Assembly (NCBI GenBank): GCA_029207755.1
Contig: JARCOQ010000005.1
Location: 57,845,449 to 57,909,448 of the forward strand
DNA: 64,000 nt
Origin: Chamaea fasciata
Lineage: Eukaryota; Chordata; Aves; Passeriformes; Sylviidae
Direction: 5' to 3'
The notes under the pieces were generated by a model. The model made no database searches. It saw nothing but the letters and a program-made list of their open reading frames with translations, and was not told the DNA's origin. Each line of letters starts with the position of its first letter. Position 1 is the first letter of the stretch. Made by a program: the position numbers and the translations under genes. Shown here in pieces: positions 36,493 through 51,400 of the stretch.

Positions 36493-39400
36493 CATACTAA
36501 ATTCCAGTGAAATCATGTGGTTTTAATTCTCTAAGTGTACCGTGGCTGGTGTTGTTTGGTTTTGTTTATACGCTTCTGTACTCAACACAGCAGATTGCCA
36601 GATATGTCTGAATAACTGGCTTGTCTAAAGAAGTTGAATTTTAAAATGGAGCTATCTTTAAACTGATTGTGCAAGGTGAAATGCTAAAGGGTAAGAATAT
36701 GTTGTTTCATCTCTTCAAGAGCTTTCAGAGTTCCAGCTGATTGTCTGGTGAGTGATGACACTTGCCAAGGGCTGGTTTCAGTCTTAGACTCATGAGAGAT
36801 CCACTAAAAGTATTTTTCTATGTTGAATTCAGGCTGCTTTCTCCTGTTGGTATTGAATTAGTCACCAGAATATGCTATTCTTCTTTCGGTCCACTGGCAC
36901 AGGGCTTGGTGATGTCAATATTAATCCAAATGCCCTAGGGCCAGATTAGAGGAACACAGACTTATTTCCTTCATCTGTTTACCTAGGAAGCAGAAAAACT
37001 CAAGGATTTTTATCTTCTTTCTTCAGAAGCAATGCTTGGTCACAGCGGTCAGACAAATTTCTCTGTGTGTTCAGTGTCACTTTGTATTATTTGGATTTAA
37101 TGCATCAATAAGGCATCTTACTTTGGAACATGCATTCAAATTACAAGCATTTTGATTCAAATACAACAATGCATTGCAGAGAAACAAATGAGATATATAG
37201 ACACATGCATCATGTCTCTGCATACAAAGGTGGATTTTTCACAGGAAGAAGAATGTTCTCACTCCCTGCATCCAAAGGAGAGTTCTTGAATATTCAGGTG
37301 GATTCGTTGAAGTTCACAGCCCTCTTCATGGAACAATCCCATTGCCCTCTGTGATGATTAAGGCCAAGGTGACACTGTTCAATTCTTGTTTCTGAGGAGC
37401 ACTGGCACATTGGCTGCTGTATACAATCTGTAAAGGCTTTTCAAATTCACAGATTTATTTATTGCCTATCAGGATTACTGTAGCCTTGGTTTTAATCTTA
37501 GATAGGGCTTTTATGTGTATAAGGGACAAATGAAAACGCAGACCTGGTCCTTTGGACCAGGGAGTTGTCAGATATCTCAGGTTTCTTAGGAATCCTACAG
37601 TATTTTTTCTGAGGGATTTGGGTTTTTTGTTCCCCAAAATTTCAGCCTTTGGCCTCACAGGAAGGTACTAGGTATGAAATAAAAAAAAATCGAAAAATAT
37701 GCAACTGAATCTGAAAACTAAAAATTTAAAAAGTGCAACTGTAGCATACCTGAAAGGCTACAAATTCAGATACATGTAAATGTTGACATTAACCACCCAT
37801 AAGTAAGTACCACTTAAGTTTTTAGATAGTGCTGTGAATTTAGGACTATTGGAATTGTGAGCACAGCTTTTACACTTGTGAAAAGTCTGTCGTTGTTTCC
37901 TTCACTTTTGCATTAATTTGGAAAACAAAGCTAAGGATTTCCTGTGTGGTTTACTGAAGAGATGATGGGCAAGAACTCGCAAGGTGGCCTCTTCTTTCTA
38001 TGAAAATTAGATCAAAAATTAAGATCCCTGAACTTTAAAGACCGTGAACAGATCTCAAGTTTATGTGTTCCTTCCCTGTCCTACCCATCTACATGGACAA
38101 ATATTTCCTGTTCTGCTCATCCCTAAGGATACCTGGTACCCTTTAAACCCCTCCAGCCCCCCCTCTGCCTCCCTCAGCTGCATCAACTTCATATACCTCA
38201 ACCTGCTGCACACTTTTTTGTGTTAAAAATAAAAGTAGTAACTTCTCTTTTTGTCACAGGAAATGGAAGAATTTCCCTTTCCCTTTGTTGCATCTTGTCT
38301 CGTATCCAAACCTTGGAACATTACAAGCTGTCTCTGGTACATTTTCTCTTGCACTGCAGTCCCCTGAACAGGCATGTGTAGATGAAGTTAATTTGTGTCA
38401 CTGATGAATTTCACCTGCTAAGTTTCACAAAAACTATCTGTGGAAGTAAAGTAGATTACAAATTATAAGATCATTTTCTTCAGCAGTCCTACTAGAAAAA
38501 AGGCAACCTCAAAAGAAGCCCAGAACAAACCCAAAAATATTAAAGCAGCACAAATTAATACTAGCCATACGTAACATACATTTTGGTAATGTGGCATCTA
38601 AACCACAAAAAAAAAAATATACTAACCCATTTATTACTTTAAAAAGTTGTAAAGTAATTCTAAAGGCTCAAAAATATATATAAGTAAGGAAAGCAAAATA
38701 TTCCTTGAGCCCACCTTACTCTGGTATTGCCGTTCATACAGACATTTATATATGTACCAAATGTCCACTCATCTCTGCAGTAAAAAAAAAGTTTTTTGTT
38801 AGCCCAGAGAGGCCCTGGAACAAGGCAGAGGGGAAGGCAAGTTGAATATGAGCAGGCCCCAATGGCAGCACTCAAATCACTTATTTCAGGAGACCAGCCC
38901 TCATCTTCCAGACAAGTCATGCTCTTCCAGGAGAGACCTTGGACACAAGCACAATACATGGCTGGGCATGTGCTAATATTCAGATCAGGTCATAATCTTA
39001 CTTTGGTATGTGTCAGTAATAAAACGTTGCATAGTTCAGTAGCTACCGGGGCTAGGAGCAGGAGTCCAACTGTATTCCAGATGCAGGATTAATTCTTGAA
39101 TGAACAATGAGAACATTTGCAGTAGTGAGAATTTGGAAGCATGCTGTATTCCCACTGCCAATTTATAAAAGCATAAGCTGCAGCCAAGAGCCAAAAAAGA
39201 ATCAAAATAAAAGCAGCAGGAGGAAAAAAAATTCTTGAGAAATACAAGAGAATACAATCCTTTCTGAAGAGAATTTTTCCCCTGAAGAGGATTAAATTTC
39301 CCCTGTGGTTCCTCCTTACATATAAACTTCAGTTCCACCTGCAAGTCTGAAGTTCTGTGTCTGTACTTCTCCACCAAAGATACTAACATTTGTGCCAGGA

Positions 39401-42400
39401 AGGGCTATACAGAAAGATTCCTAATAGATCACTCCTCCAAGAACACTATATCTAAAACTACTGAAGTTCAATTTGATTTGGTCAATAAAATGAAAATGAG
39501 TCCTCTGACAAACAACTAAACTGATTTGGTGCCTTTTGAGGCATTTAGGAAAAGTAAACATATCCCTCTTGGATGTCTTCTTCAGACCCCCTTATGTTCC
39601 CAGAATTTCTTATGTCGTCAATAATAGATGCAGGTAATATGCTGCTTTATCTGTTTTCCACAGCTCGCCAATGGATACCTGCCTACGGTAATAATCTTGA
39701 TAATCACAGCTGACATTTCACTGTGTGCCTAAAATCAGATGTTTTTCTAGGTGAAAATAAAATCTCTGCCTTGCCCTATGTGGGATTGTTTGACAGGTCC
39801 TTTCTGTCACTCTGTCCATGGTGAGTTTTATCTAAGATTAGCATCTTGTAAAAGGTGATGAGCAGGTTTTACAGCCACAGACCAATGTCAAGGCCTCTGT
39901 ACCAACAGCCCAGTTTAGCAAAGAGCTTTTGTTAGCATCTCTCAATGTACAGAGATCTGCTATGCAGTTGTGACCTTACTTTTATAAAGACTCATCTAGT
40001 GAGTGGTTATGGATAATATAATTCTGAACTCGCTGTCACATGTGAGCTGACACATACTTATTGTATCAGATCTGCCATTCCTATTGTGTCAGCTGAGCAT
40101 GTGATACCCTTGAGTATGCAGAGACACACAGACATTTTGAACACTTAAATAACTACCCCACTGGAAATTTTATAGAAAAAACAACTTGGAAAGAAGATTA
40201 AATTTCCCTTCCACGGTTTGGCTTTCGTTGTGTTGTGTTTTATTTTGTTTCTAACAGAAAAAGAAATAATGTGGCTGTCCTTTATCTCAGGCTATCCTGT
40301 GTGAGGACAGAGGCTGACTTATTTCCCATCTGACACTGACATTTTGGACCCAAGTGTAGTTCCTTGCAACAGTTTCCTTCCTTACCTTGGCATTAGTCTG
40401 CCCTGTGTCTCATATTACACCTGTATTTTCATGATTACCTGATTCAGATGAATTGTTTTTTAACTCACCTGAGGAACATAGAGTACTACACAAAGAAAAT
40501 TTTATGGGATGTTACTGGATTTGTCCTTATCATTACTGCAAGTCAGGGACTGAGAATAATTCCTACCTCTGCTGCTCTTAGAGCCAATGTGCTAATACAC
40601 AGGCTGGAGGATCTCTGTTTGCCCACTGGCTCCAGCCCACTTAGTCTTAAAAAATATACAAGCCAATGCAAGGAAAGCATGTAGAATTTATTTCAATAAA
40701 TTTAACCCTGTTCTCAAAAGGAAGGCACAAATGTAATTTTGCATTCTAATTTATTTGGATGCGTTTGTGTGCTCTCTCATCAAATAAATGGTGTCAAACA
40801 AGCATCCGTGTAATTTACTTTAGTCACAAACTGCAGCTATTTGCAGTGACTAATATCTTGTTGCCCATCATCTGGGCTATTACAATGCCAGATATGCTAA
40901 TTACTTCCTTGAACGTGCAGTACAAAATGTGCTTGGCTTGAAACCATTCTTTAGACGAGTAAAGCATGTTGGTTTTCTTTCCTGGCAGTTTAATTGCACG
41001 ACTGTCAGCTGCATCAGAGCAAACATCTTTTCTTTCCTCATCTTTCTTTCCTTGGTCTGTCTTCTTGCAGTGTGCTTGCAATTGCTAAGTAGGTGAAAAA
41101 CCCAATCAAACACAAAAAAACCACCCAAGAAAAATGAAACGAATATTTACAGTTTATAAAGCCACATATGTAGTCTAAATATGCATAAATACAGTTGCGT
41201 AACACAGTCTTCAGGAAAAATAAAGAAATGAGAAATCATTTCAAATAAGCCAAATTTCTGTAAGCATTTTTAGTATGCCCATGCTATGGAGTTTACAAAG
41301 GTCACTGACATAAAAGCAAACACTTACAGATGCAGTGTTTGATCTGCCTACATCAAGTTGCAGCCACCTGTGTGAAGGCCTTCCAGAGACTTTAAGAACT
41401 ACTTTGCAAGCGAGTAGGGAAGTAGATTAACTGAATGGCTGATGGCTCAGGTGTCACCCAGAAACACCCAAAGGCTGGAGCAGCAATGTGGATCATAGAA
41501 GGACATGGACAAATGTCGAATCATGGCTGGGGACATTCGTCTCAGAAGTTCCTACTTTTTATAAATACTGCAAAATATAGATTCATGAATCTGAAGTAGC
41601 CAGAAATAACTAGCTTTTATAATTTTAGATGCTCAGTTTTTCAGTCTAATCAATGCACTTCCAGTATTTTAAAAACAGTCATGCTTTGAAAAAGTTTTTC
41701 CCCTCCTCTCTATCTCCCTTGGTTCTCCAGATGAAAATAGGGAGTTCTCAGAGTTCAACCTAAAGTTTTCTGCTTTAGAAAACTACCAAGATCAAGGCCA
41801 AAATTTTCATCCACTTTACCTACCCTAAGATGTACCCCTTGTCCACATGAAAGCACTCTCCATGTATAAAATACCCAAAAAGGGTTTAACTCTTTGTCTG
41901 GCCCCACAGCCTCCATCTAACCTCTGTCTGTGTGCTGATGTCCTGTGACCATGACAGGTGGACAAGACAGTCTATCATGGCTTCCTGCTGGAAAAAAATG
42001 GTGGTGAAGGATAAAAAGACAGTTGGGTCTGTATTCTTTAGAAATCCCAACTGAGCATCTGTTGCCAATAAGGTCAATGAGGACATAGATATCCAGATAT
42101 CCAGAGTATGCTGGGTGTTGAAATAGCTTTGAAGCACAACTATCTCAGATGTATTGTTAACATAGATCTGACACCTTCTCTGTCTCGTTCATGTATATAG
42201 AGCCAAGAAAGGCCTGAATATTTATCCTTACGAAAATGAATACTTTAATTTATACCATTTTCTTCATTTCATTCTGCTTCTATGTTGAGATAGGAAGGAT
42301 CTCTGAACTTTTTTTCTTAAGAGTATTAGCATCTCTGCAGACAGACTGAACCCTCTCCAATGTTGCTCAGACCCTCTGCACAAGCTTGTAGATGTCTTCT

Positions 42401-45400
42401 GAAGTGTTTCTTTCTTTGAAGTCTGTGTGTCTTTCAAATACCCCTCCATGCTAAAAGGTTGGTAGTGCACATCTTGCCTTGGGCACATCAAGTTCCCTTC
42501 AGGTAGCCAACAGATCAACAGTGCTCCAGCAGTCTAGCATAGCCAGGAAAATATCCACCAAAATGCAGGCACTACATAATGCTATGGTTCAAGGGATACA
42601 GGGGAAGAATGGTGGGAAATGGCTTTTTTCACTGCTTTTTTATGGCACATTCTGCTGCCATGCCCTGCAAACCACATGAGCAGTGGACAGTGAGGCCACC
42701 GTAGTAGTTCAGAGTAGCTATGACCACACAGGTGCAGCAAAAACTTGGTAAATGAAAACTGTGCCCAGCCCAGCAGTCTACACTTTAAAAATTTCTTCTT
42801 TCACCTGAATCTTTATTTTAATGAAAAATGGTAGAAGACCTTAAAAGGAGAAAGGAAAAAAAAAAAAGCCTCAAAAAGCTTCTAAAACGAGGTTATAGGA
42901 TGTATTCCTTTTTCACTTGAAATTAATTAGACTTTAGATTTCTGTGTGTCTCTCTCATGCCCCTGAAATCCAAAAATAAAATGCTGGGTTAATAGGCACA
43001 AAAACAAGGAATAAAGAGAGAAAAGATATTGTGGTTGTCCTGATACATTTTGTCCTGTAAATGAAGAGTTGTCAATCAGGATAAAAGAAGGTTGTTATTT
43101 CTGCTTCTGCCATTGTTAAATCATGCTAAGAAAACTGAAAGTGTGAGCCCTGTGCATTCAGCACTGGAGGTGTACCTCATTAGAGGCACATTTGGCACTT
43201 TTGTTTATTACAGTGTCATCATGGGACGTTTCCCATTGTGTGCTTTCAAAAAGGTGATTGTCAGACACAGAAAGAGAGAGAATAAGCATCAGCTAATTGA
43301 CTGTTCACACAGCCAAATAATTGGCTTCAGTATAATAAGTAAGATGAAAAAAACTTGAATGAATGTAACTTCTAAAGTTCTGCAAAGGGCTGATCTATGC
43401 AGAACCAAAGTTTTGTGTTTACATGAAAGCCCGTGTCTCAGAAAAAGCCAGTCACTGCACCAGTGAGTCAGTGTTGAGCTAAGCCAGCACACATGGATTT
43501 GACAGCAATTGCCATATGTGTCAGAAAATCCTTCACTGCATCCAAGTGCTGCTCAAGTGAAAAATTCCGGGAGTCAATTCTGGTCATTTTAGTTTGCTCC
43601 ACAGTGATGTTAAAGCTGCCAGAAGCACTGGAACAGATAAGGCATATTTTCCTCACAAATTCTGGCCTCTTCTTGAGTGCCTTCCTCCCTGGTATGTATT
43701 TGGAAGATGGAGACTGACTGGCAAGCAGCTACAAGGTTTTATCTGTGACAAATTTCTCTTTAATTAAGGTAGTTCTGCTTAGCAGGCAAATCTTGGCCCG
43801 TTGCTGTTTCTGAATGGTACAAAGAGGATGTGCTAGCACTGAGGTCCTGTCTTTCCCATTCTCACTGTAAGTACTTATCATAGCATGCATCTGCTACCAG
43901 ATGTTACCTGATCTTCCTTCAAATGGTAGAGGTGCTTGACTTTTGACTATCCTTATAAATAAAAGGTCAGCCCATACCTGAATCCCTTTTGTGTACCATG
44001 ATAACATGGTACAGGTTCCACTGAGAGTAACAGTTATGATAATAAATGAGGAATGAAGAGATCAAGAAATCAGTAAGAAAAAATTATATGAATTGACAGT
44101 GGGAAGAGGTGGAAAATAAACACCGTAGAAGAATGGACAGGTGAAATGCAACTATGTGGTATAGGAAGGCTTTCATGGTGTGAAAGAAGTGCCCAAATCA
44201 GATGAACCAGATTCTTTCATTGAAAGAGATCCTTTCTACCTCTCCTCAGCAGCTGTGTCCCTCCCAGACCTCAGGGAACCATGACACAGGAGAGTTTTCT
44301 CCACTCCTGGGACTCTGCAACACTGTGCCAAGTTCAGCAGAAACATGAGGGGTTTAAGGAAGAACACAGATAACTTTCCAAAACAAAATTTGAAGGAGAA
44401 GAGCAAACTTTCCTGTGAGCAACACAGGTTTATCATGGACAGTGGATGACCCTCAAGAGGACCCTTCCTAAAACTATAATTTGAAGTCAGTGCTGTTCTA
44501 CATCTATCATAAGTAAGTTGTTTCTATTTCTCCTCTTCTCTAGAGAAAAATTCTAGCAATAATTTCTTTAATAAAATTGAGTCATAGCAGTTCCAGTCCA
44601 GCCTTGCCCTTCTAGCAGACTTATGAGGAACATTTTAACATCCTTCCCTGCTGGTTTGCTGTTGATTCCTTTATTTTCTGTTTATTACTATTTTGCTTTC
44701 AAATTAAATGGTAATGGTAAAAACTCAGCACCAGTTCTATGACTTCAGTTTCTTCTGGTTTCTGTGTTGTCAGTTTTACTGTTAGATTGTTGTGAGGCTA
44801 CAAATAATCCTGGAGTTTGGGGTTGGGCTTTTCATTTTCATTTAAACACAATGTCATGAAACTGAGCTGTATTCCATAGCCAACTCAAATCCACTGACTA
44901 CAGTGAACATTTGGCCAGAAGTCACAGCAGAATCTAATGCACAAAGTTGAAGACCACATACTATGACTCTTAGCTAAAATGTTTTCATTTGACAGCTCTG
45001 CAGAAAACGCCTTTGCTAGAAGTCAAACAATTCATTTAGTAAACAACTGATCTGAAAATTAACTGCATAATTAGGAGTTTGGGTGCATTATAAATAATGT
45101 TTTACTTCAGACAAAAATAGCTTTAATTGACATGAATTTCCATAATCCTCCAACAAGACTGGAAACTGACAAGTGACTGAGAGGAGCCGGCAGAAAAGTC
45201 TAAGGCAAAAGTATTTACCAATGTTCATTTATTTATTAACCATTTGGGAGTGCTAATCATTAAAGTCACACAAACTTTCCCTTTGCCAGTCTTGGAACTT
45301 CCAGACATGGACTTCATTAATTTTCTCTCTTTTTACAGTCACCTCTAATTCCTTTCAGTTTCTGGAACCTCTAAGTATCCTCTCAGTTACTTAGTTTCAG

Positions 45401-48400
45401 ATGCAAAACCTAAAAGTCTTCCATTAGAGGTGGACATCTTCATATAGAACGTTTAGGCTGGCAGACTCATATTTGTTACCTTAGTCCCTTATTTGTGTCT
45501 TTAAAGTCAATTTCTTGTCTCACAAAAGTGTAAAAAATAAAAATTTTTCTGATCTTTGCAGGAAGATGAAAGAGGGCCCCAGACTCATCCCAGAATGCCT
45601 TCAGCTTTCTCTGTAAAGCCTAAGGAGAATTTGGACCTCAAAGGAATATGTATATAAATTATAGTTCCAGGATGTTTTACATTATTTTATTAGGATATAA
45701 ATCAATAAACCAAAAAGCTTGCCTAAAGACTACACACTGAAAAAAAGAGTAACAAAAGCTGGAGTTTAACACAAGAGAACCCAAAGTTGCAGCTTTCATA
45801 ACATGGAGGCATGGGTGTCGAAATTTGAATTGTCAGAGAGAAACTTGCTTTCATTGCTCTGATACCAGTTGAAGGTTTTTTGTGTTTTTCCCCAAGTTCT
45901 GATTTCTATGTGGCAGAGATTTCATGAGAAACAGTTATTTTCTTAAAAAGTTGATAAACATGTCCTGAGTTGCTCTTTTTTTGTTGTTGTCTCTTAACAG
46001 CAGGGACAGAATTTTTGAAAAATAGGAACTTCAATATCAAAGTCTAAATTTTATTAAGCAGTGATTTCTAGATCTATATTGTATTAATGTGGATTCTAAC
46101 TTTGCTTTCTTAGACCTGCATTTGGCAATTACTTGACCAGATACTCCAGCAGAATATTGAAATAAAGCTGAAGTCAGTGATACTATGCAGGGTGACACCA
46201 AGAAAAACTTCCTGGCAGCAATAAAGCTGTTCTTGATTGCCTATGTTTTCCAAAAAACCTGAAAATCAAGAAAAAGTGGATATGTGATGGCATGAGGTAT
46301 CTATATTATCCCTTGCACAAATCAGCAGCTTTTCTAAGATAGAAGCAAAAAATTACAAAAAACCAAAAATGAAATCACACAAAGAAAAAAAATAAAACAA
46401 AAACTTGTGTCTGGGTCTTTAGGCATTTATAAACTATTTATAAATCCTATACATTTTTTTGTTTATCATGTATAGGGTTCTTGAAGACTTGTCAGTTGTT
46501 TTCTGTTGTTTTCCATTTGAAGTGGCAAAATTTCTTCAAGAGATCCCTAATTTTTACGTCAGACAGAAATATTGCAGTAGGTTCCTTGACCATTTTTGTA
46601 ATAAATTAAATAAATATCATATGCACCTTATATAAAATAAATCTGTCAAACAAACACAGGACCCAGAGGTATGTGCATAATAGCAGGACAGTTTTTTAAA
46701 CAACTCTCTTTGAGTCAACCACTTTCAAGTAGAGTGGTTTAATTTACACACAGAAGGACCCTTTAGGGAAGGAAAATCTTGTAGAAGCTGTCTGGATAGA
46801 TACTTACTTCTTTCATTTACTTCCCCATGGAATGACACACTTCTTTTCTGCAGAGTCAATAGGCTTTTATGAAGTTTCCTTGAGTCAAATTGATTTCTTT
46901 AGCTCTAATCAGAAGGTTTTTTAGAGACCAGGCTTTGAAATACATCTTTTCTTCTCTCAGCAGGACATTTTATATTCACGTTACTTCACTTCAGTAAACC
47001 AGGTAGGAGAAGTCCCAAGTCTATAAATGAGCTCTGTAAAATGCAGTTGATGAGAAACAGCATGTGAGAGCCTTACCCTGCACTGGCACCATAGGAAATA
47101 TATATTTGGTCAACTCTGATAACCTATTCAGTGGGATCAGTGCCAGCTGCTTGCCTCTGACACTGCAACCTGTGCTTTGTTAAGCTCTGCATATGATGGA
47201 TGAAGCCTCTCAAGAGCTACATGAATTATACATAAGTATAGATCCGTCTCTATGTATGCTGATACATCTCTACTTATGTGCACACATGTATGTATATGTG
47301 CAAACAAAAAAAGTAGACAATTTTCTGATGGTTATGGCTTTGTTGCACCAGGAGTGTCTTCATGATTGTAAGAGAGCTAATTACTGGCAGAGGATAAGCT
47401 CTGGGATAAGCTTTTTTATCCCACCTGCTTGGTCCAATCTGACAACCCTAGCTGAGACAATTGTGCTCAGTGCATCAGGACAAACTCCTGAGTAACCCTA
47501 AACACATTTTTGCAGGTCACCAGCTAACATTACACAGGCAGAACTAGAACATTTTGCTACTTTATTTTGAAGATTATTCTAATACCTGCAGGAAAAAAAG
47601 GTTTTATTTTGCCTGCCTCCTTGCCTAACGATAAAGCAATTTAAAGACTTTTGTGTTTTCAATCCATATTCATAAGCATTTTTGTGTTTACAATCTATTT
47701 ACACATACAGGTGAGCAGTTGTACTGCAGACACTAATTTTTCCTCTAATGTAACTATATATTCTTCCATTGTCTCTTGATAAGTACTAACAATTTTAACA
47801 GCTTTAATATTACTCTGTAATAGCTAAAATTGCTAGAATACTTGCAATTTCCCTGTTTCCTGGATGGCATTTGGGTTCAGAGTCTATTATTCAATTATTT
47901 CTGGAATAAATATGTATAATTTTTACTTTGCTTGATCTGCAAGTGAGCACTTTCTTATACACAAGCAATTGAATTGAATTCTGTCTTCACTCGTAGCCAG
48001 CACCCCAAAGTTCACTGAGATCTACAGGAAACCAGGGTAAATTATTAAGAAATGCTATTCTGTATTGACACTTATGGATCCTTTGAGGTACAATCAATAT
48101 TACATAGTCACTTGATATCCAAGGAGCAAGGTTTGAAGGTATGTCATAAATAAGTGTTCAACTCTGTGCTTGTCTGATGACTGGTTACCTGGAATACTTT
48201 CAAAGCTCCTGCAGACTGTTTTATTCTCCACTGTCCAGTTGTTAGTTCTTTCTGTATGCACACTGTGAAAAAAGTCCACAGTGCTATCTTGTTTTCTCTT
48301 TCTATGATTGCCTTTCTGTGAACAGCATTTAGGTATGCTAGACCTGTGTCTGCTGTCTTCTACACAGAATGTTACAGTAACACCTTCTGGAAGGACTACA

Positions 48401-51400
48401 GAAAGTCTGACTTTGGCTGTATTACTCTGCTTCCCTGAGACATAAAATAAATAAGCAGCAATAAATAATGGAATATATAACATTAAATATTCAGTAGATT
48501 AAGAATGAAATAAGCAGATGACTAGGCATTTTAGGCAATGATAAATGATGTGTAATTATATGTTAGATATGATGGTTTGGATCACTGCATAGCATGATAA
48601 GATAAACCAGTATGTGTAAGCCATAGAATTGCAGCAATTCCTTTAAAAATATTTAATTTCAGGAAAAAAAAAATTAGTTATTGGTCAGGCCTGTTTCTAA
48701 TTTAAAGATAGACCAGAAATTATTTACTCCTGAATAATATCAGTGAAATTCTATGAGAATAGTGTGATATTTCAGTTTCATTTTTTGTCATTCTGACATT
48801 AAGGCACTTAAACTTATTTCTTCACTTTAAAAGAGTGTACTACAATTACACAGCAGTGTATTAAATAAAAAGAGAAATACTTGAACATCTGAAATACATC
48901 AAAAACATTCTGTTTCAGATTTTTTTAAGAAAGGAATCAATCCACATCCCTGAAAAATGAAAATTTTAGGGAAGGTTTCACTCTTCTAATAGTCAGTTTT
49001 ACATCCTTCTGAGTTTTTTTTGTTGAGTCACTGCTCAGTTCTAGTTACACATCAATTATGCAGTTATGCATTCTGCCCCTGATCCATAGAAATTGCTTGT
49101 CCTTAGACGCTGGTTTCATGACTTGCTTTCTTCTTGAGTTGCAGGAGTTCACATTTTGAGCTGTGAAGATTCAGACCCCAGTCACAGCCAAGATGGCAAC
49201 AATTACAGATAGTCATGAATAGCATGATAGAGGAATTCAGGAAATATATTGCAGTAAATAATTTAAACTGCTTAATTCATTCATAAATGCAGCCTCTTTT
49301 CCTGCTGCTACCACCTCCTACTTGGAATATTCTCTTCTGTATGCACTTAAGTAGTTTGTGGCTCTACAGGAGACCAGCAACAGCATAAATAAATAAATAC
49401 CCAGCAATGTTCATGTGAAGATTGTTAAGAGTTATTAGCTTCAGGTCTTGGATGCACAAAGTGCAGTTATATAACAGGAAAGCATCCATAAAAAACAGAA
49501 CCATAAAGTGGAAATGCAGCATAATCTGGCAGAATGAACACACCCAAACCAAGCCCAGGTTCTCCCCTTGCCATGCATTCTATTCAGGAATGCTGCCTTT
49601 GCCTTCTCAGTTCCCTAGAGTAATATGTGGAGAGTATCACTTGTACCTCTCCTTTTCCAATCACTGCTCTTGGGACCTGCTAGTTTCATCAAGTTATGAC
49701 CATGTACATAAATAAACTCTGGCTGAACCAAAGAGCCCTTCTTGCTCTCACTTACAATTAAGCCTCCCACTGACTTCATCATGAGTAAAGACCTCCTAAA
49801 GATTTATCACACTAATGGCCACACCTTATCCATCCAATATCCATTTTCTAATTGTCTATGACCTCAGAAATTTCCGTGAGTACCAAGTTACTCACTCTTA
49901 TAAAATGAAGTCTTTCTGATGCGTCAGACAGGATGACAGCAGCTTCAAAGTTGTCTTGCCCATCACCTCTCTCCACAACGTTACTAACCATACCTGCCAG
50001 ATAACTGTCTAGACTATTTTTGAAAGACTCCAGAGTAGGATTTCATGATTTCTTCAAGCAATTTTCTTCAAAGCTTCCCTATCCTTGCAATTACAAAATT
50101 TTTCTAATTTTTATCCTAAATCTCCCTTTCCAGAAATTGGCAGATTCTTCTTGTCTAATTCAAAATGGACACAGAGAAAAATATTTGTATTAGAAATTCT
50201 CAGCAGTCTTCAGGTATTTAAGACTGTCAGTTTCCCTGGTTTGCTTTGCTTCACTCTAGGCTCAGCAGTGCACTTTTTCCAGTCTTTCTTCACAGGTCAC
50301 ATATCCTGAACTTTCCTCACTGTCATTGTTCTTGGTGGACTGTAGTTCAGTTTGCCAAGCAAAACAGGTGGTGCCACAAGCAGTTTCCTCCTGGAGCTCT
50401 TACCAGCACTGCTGAGCTGACACAGAGCTGTAGGGTGCACAGGGAGAAACCATAGTGTCATTCCAGATTTCCATGGGAGCAAGGTGGCAACTGAGCAAGA
50501 GCCCTAAAATGACCAAATGTGTGTTAACAGCCAGCAGGGTGCCTTAGGAGAGAATCCAAATGAAAATCCAGTGTCCCATGCTGTATGAGCTCAGGGGTAT
50601 TACTTCAAATTAGCTGCAGTCTGTTCCCAGGCACTGAGTCAGTAATTGCAGAAAAGTGAAAACTTGAAGGAAATTTCCTGGTTTAGTGTCATCCAAAAGT
50701 CACTCAGCTCTCCTGCTCTAAAACTGCTCCATGACGCTACCAGAAGCAGAGTAACTAAAGACGTCTGGGGCATGTGACTGAAACATCTAAACAAAAAATT
50801 TAATGTTAAATTCCTCCAGTGGCATTTTTTGGATATGCAGTATGGTTTTCATAGTAAGTGTGCACTATGGTTTTCAAAACCAAAATGGGTCATGCCAGAC
50901 CTCAACAAGCAGGCTGATCACCCCAGACTGAAAACCCTGGAGTAGGTGAATGCACCCATCAATACAGCATGCTCAGGGAAATACATAAAAAAGGTTAGAT
51001 TTCCACTTGTTTTCCTGAGTGAAGGAGAAGGGCTGGAAGGAGAAATTAGGCTCATTGGCAGTTTGTTTATATTTATAGTGCTTCCTGTGTTTTCTGCTGG
51101 ATTTCTTCTGAGCATCAGAAGGCTAAAAGTTATCTACAATCAAAAATAGAACATGTCATATGTATTTTTCATAAGTGTTGTTCTGACATTCCAGTGTAGC
51201 TTTAGGAGACTTAAAGGCATAGTCTTCTAGGGGTACAATATTCAATCTCTTGTGTTGGACATTCAAAGACAGCAATTTAATATGAAAAAAGAAGAAATCA
51301 GTAAGTTCTGGAAATGTGAAGGAAGCCTTTCTTTGAGAGAGAGGATGCTATCTTTTGAGATAGCACTTGCAACTCCAAAAAAAAAAGAGCACATCACACA

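Noticed and set aside
48100..48483. 127-codon minus-strand frame starting with a signal-peptide-like hydrophobic segment
   Set aside because: No domain, no cysteine pattern or splice context I can support, and its length is near what chance gives in this much AT-rich DNA.
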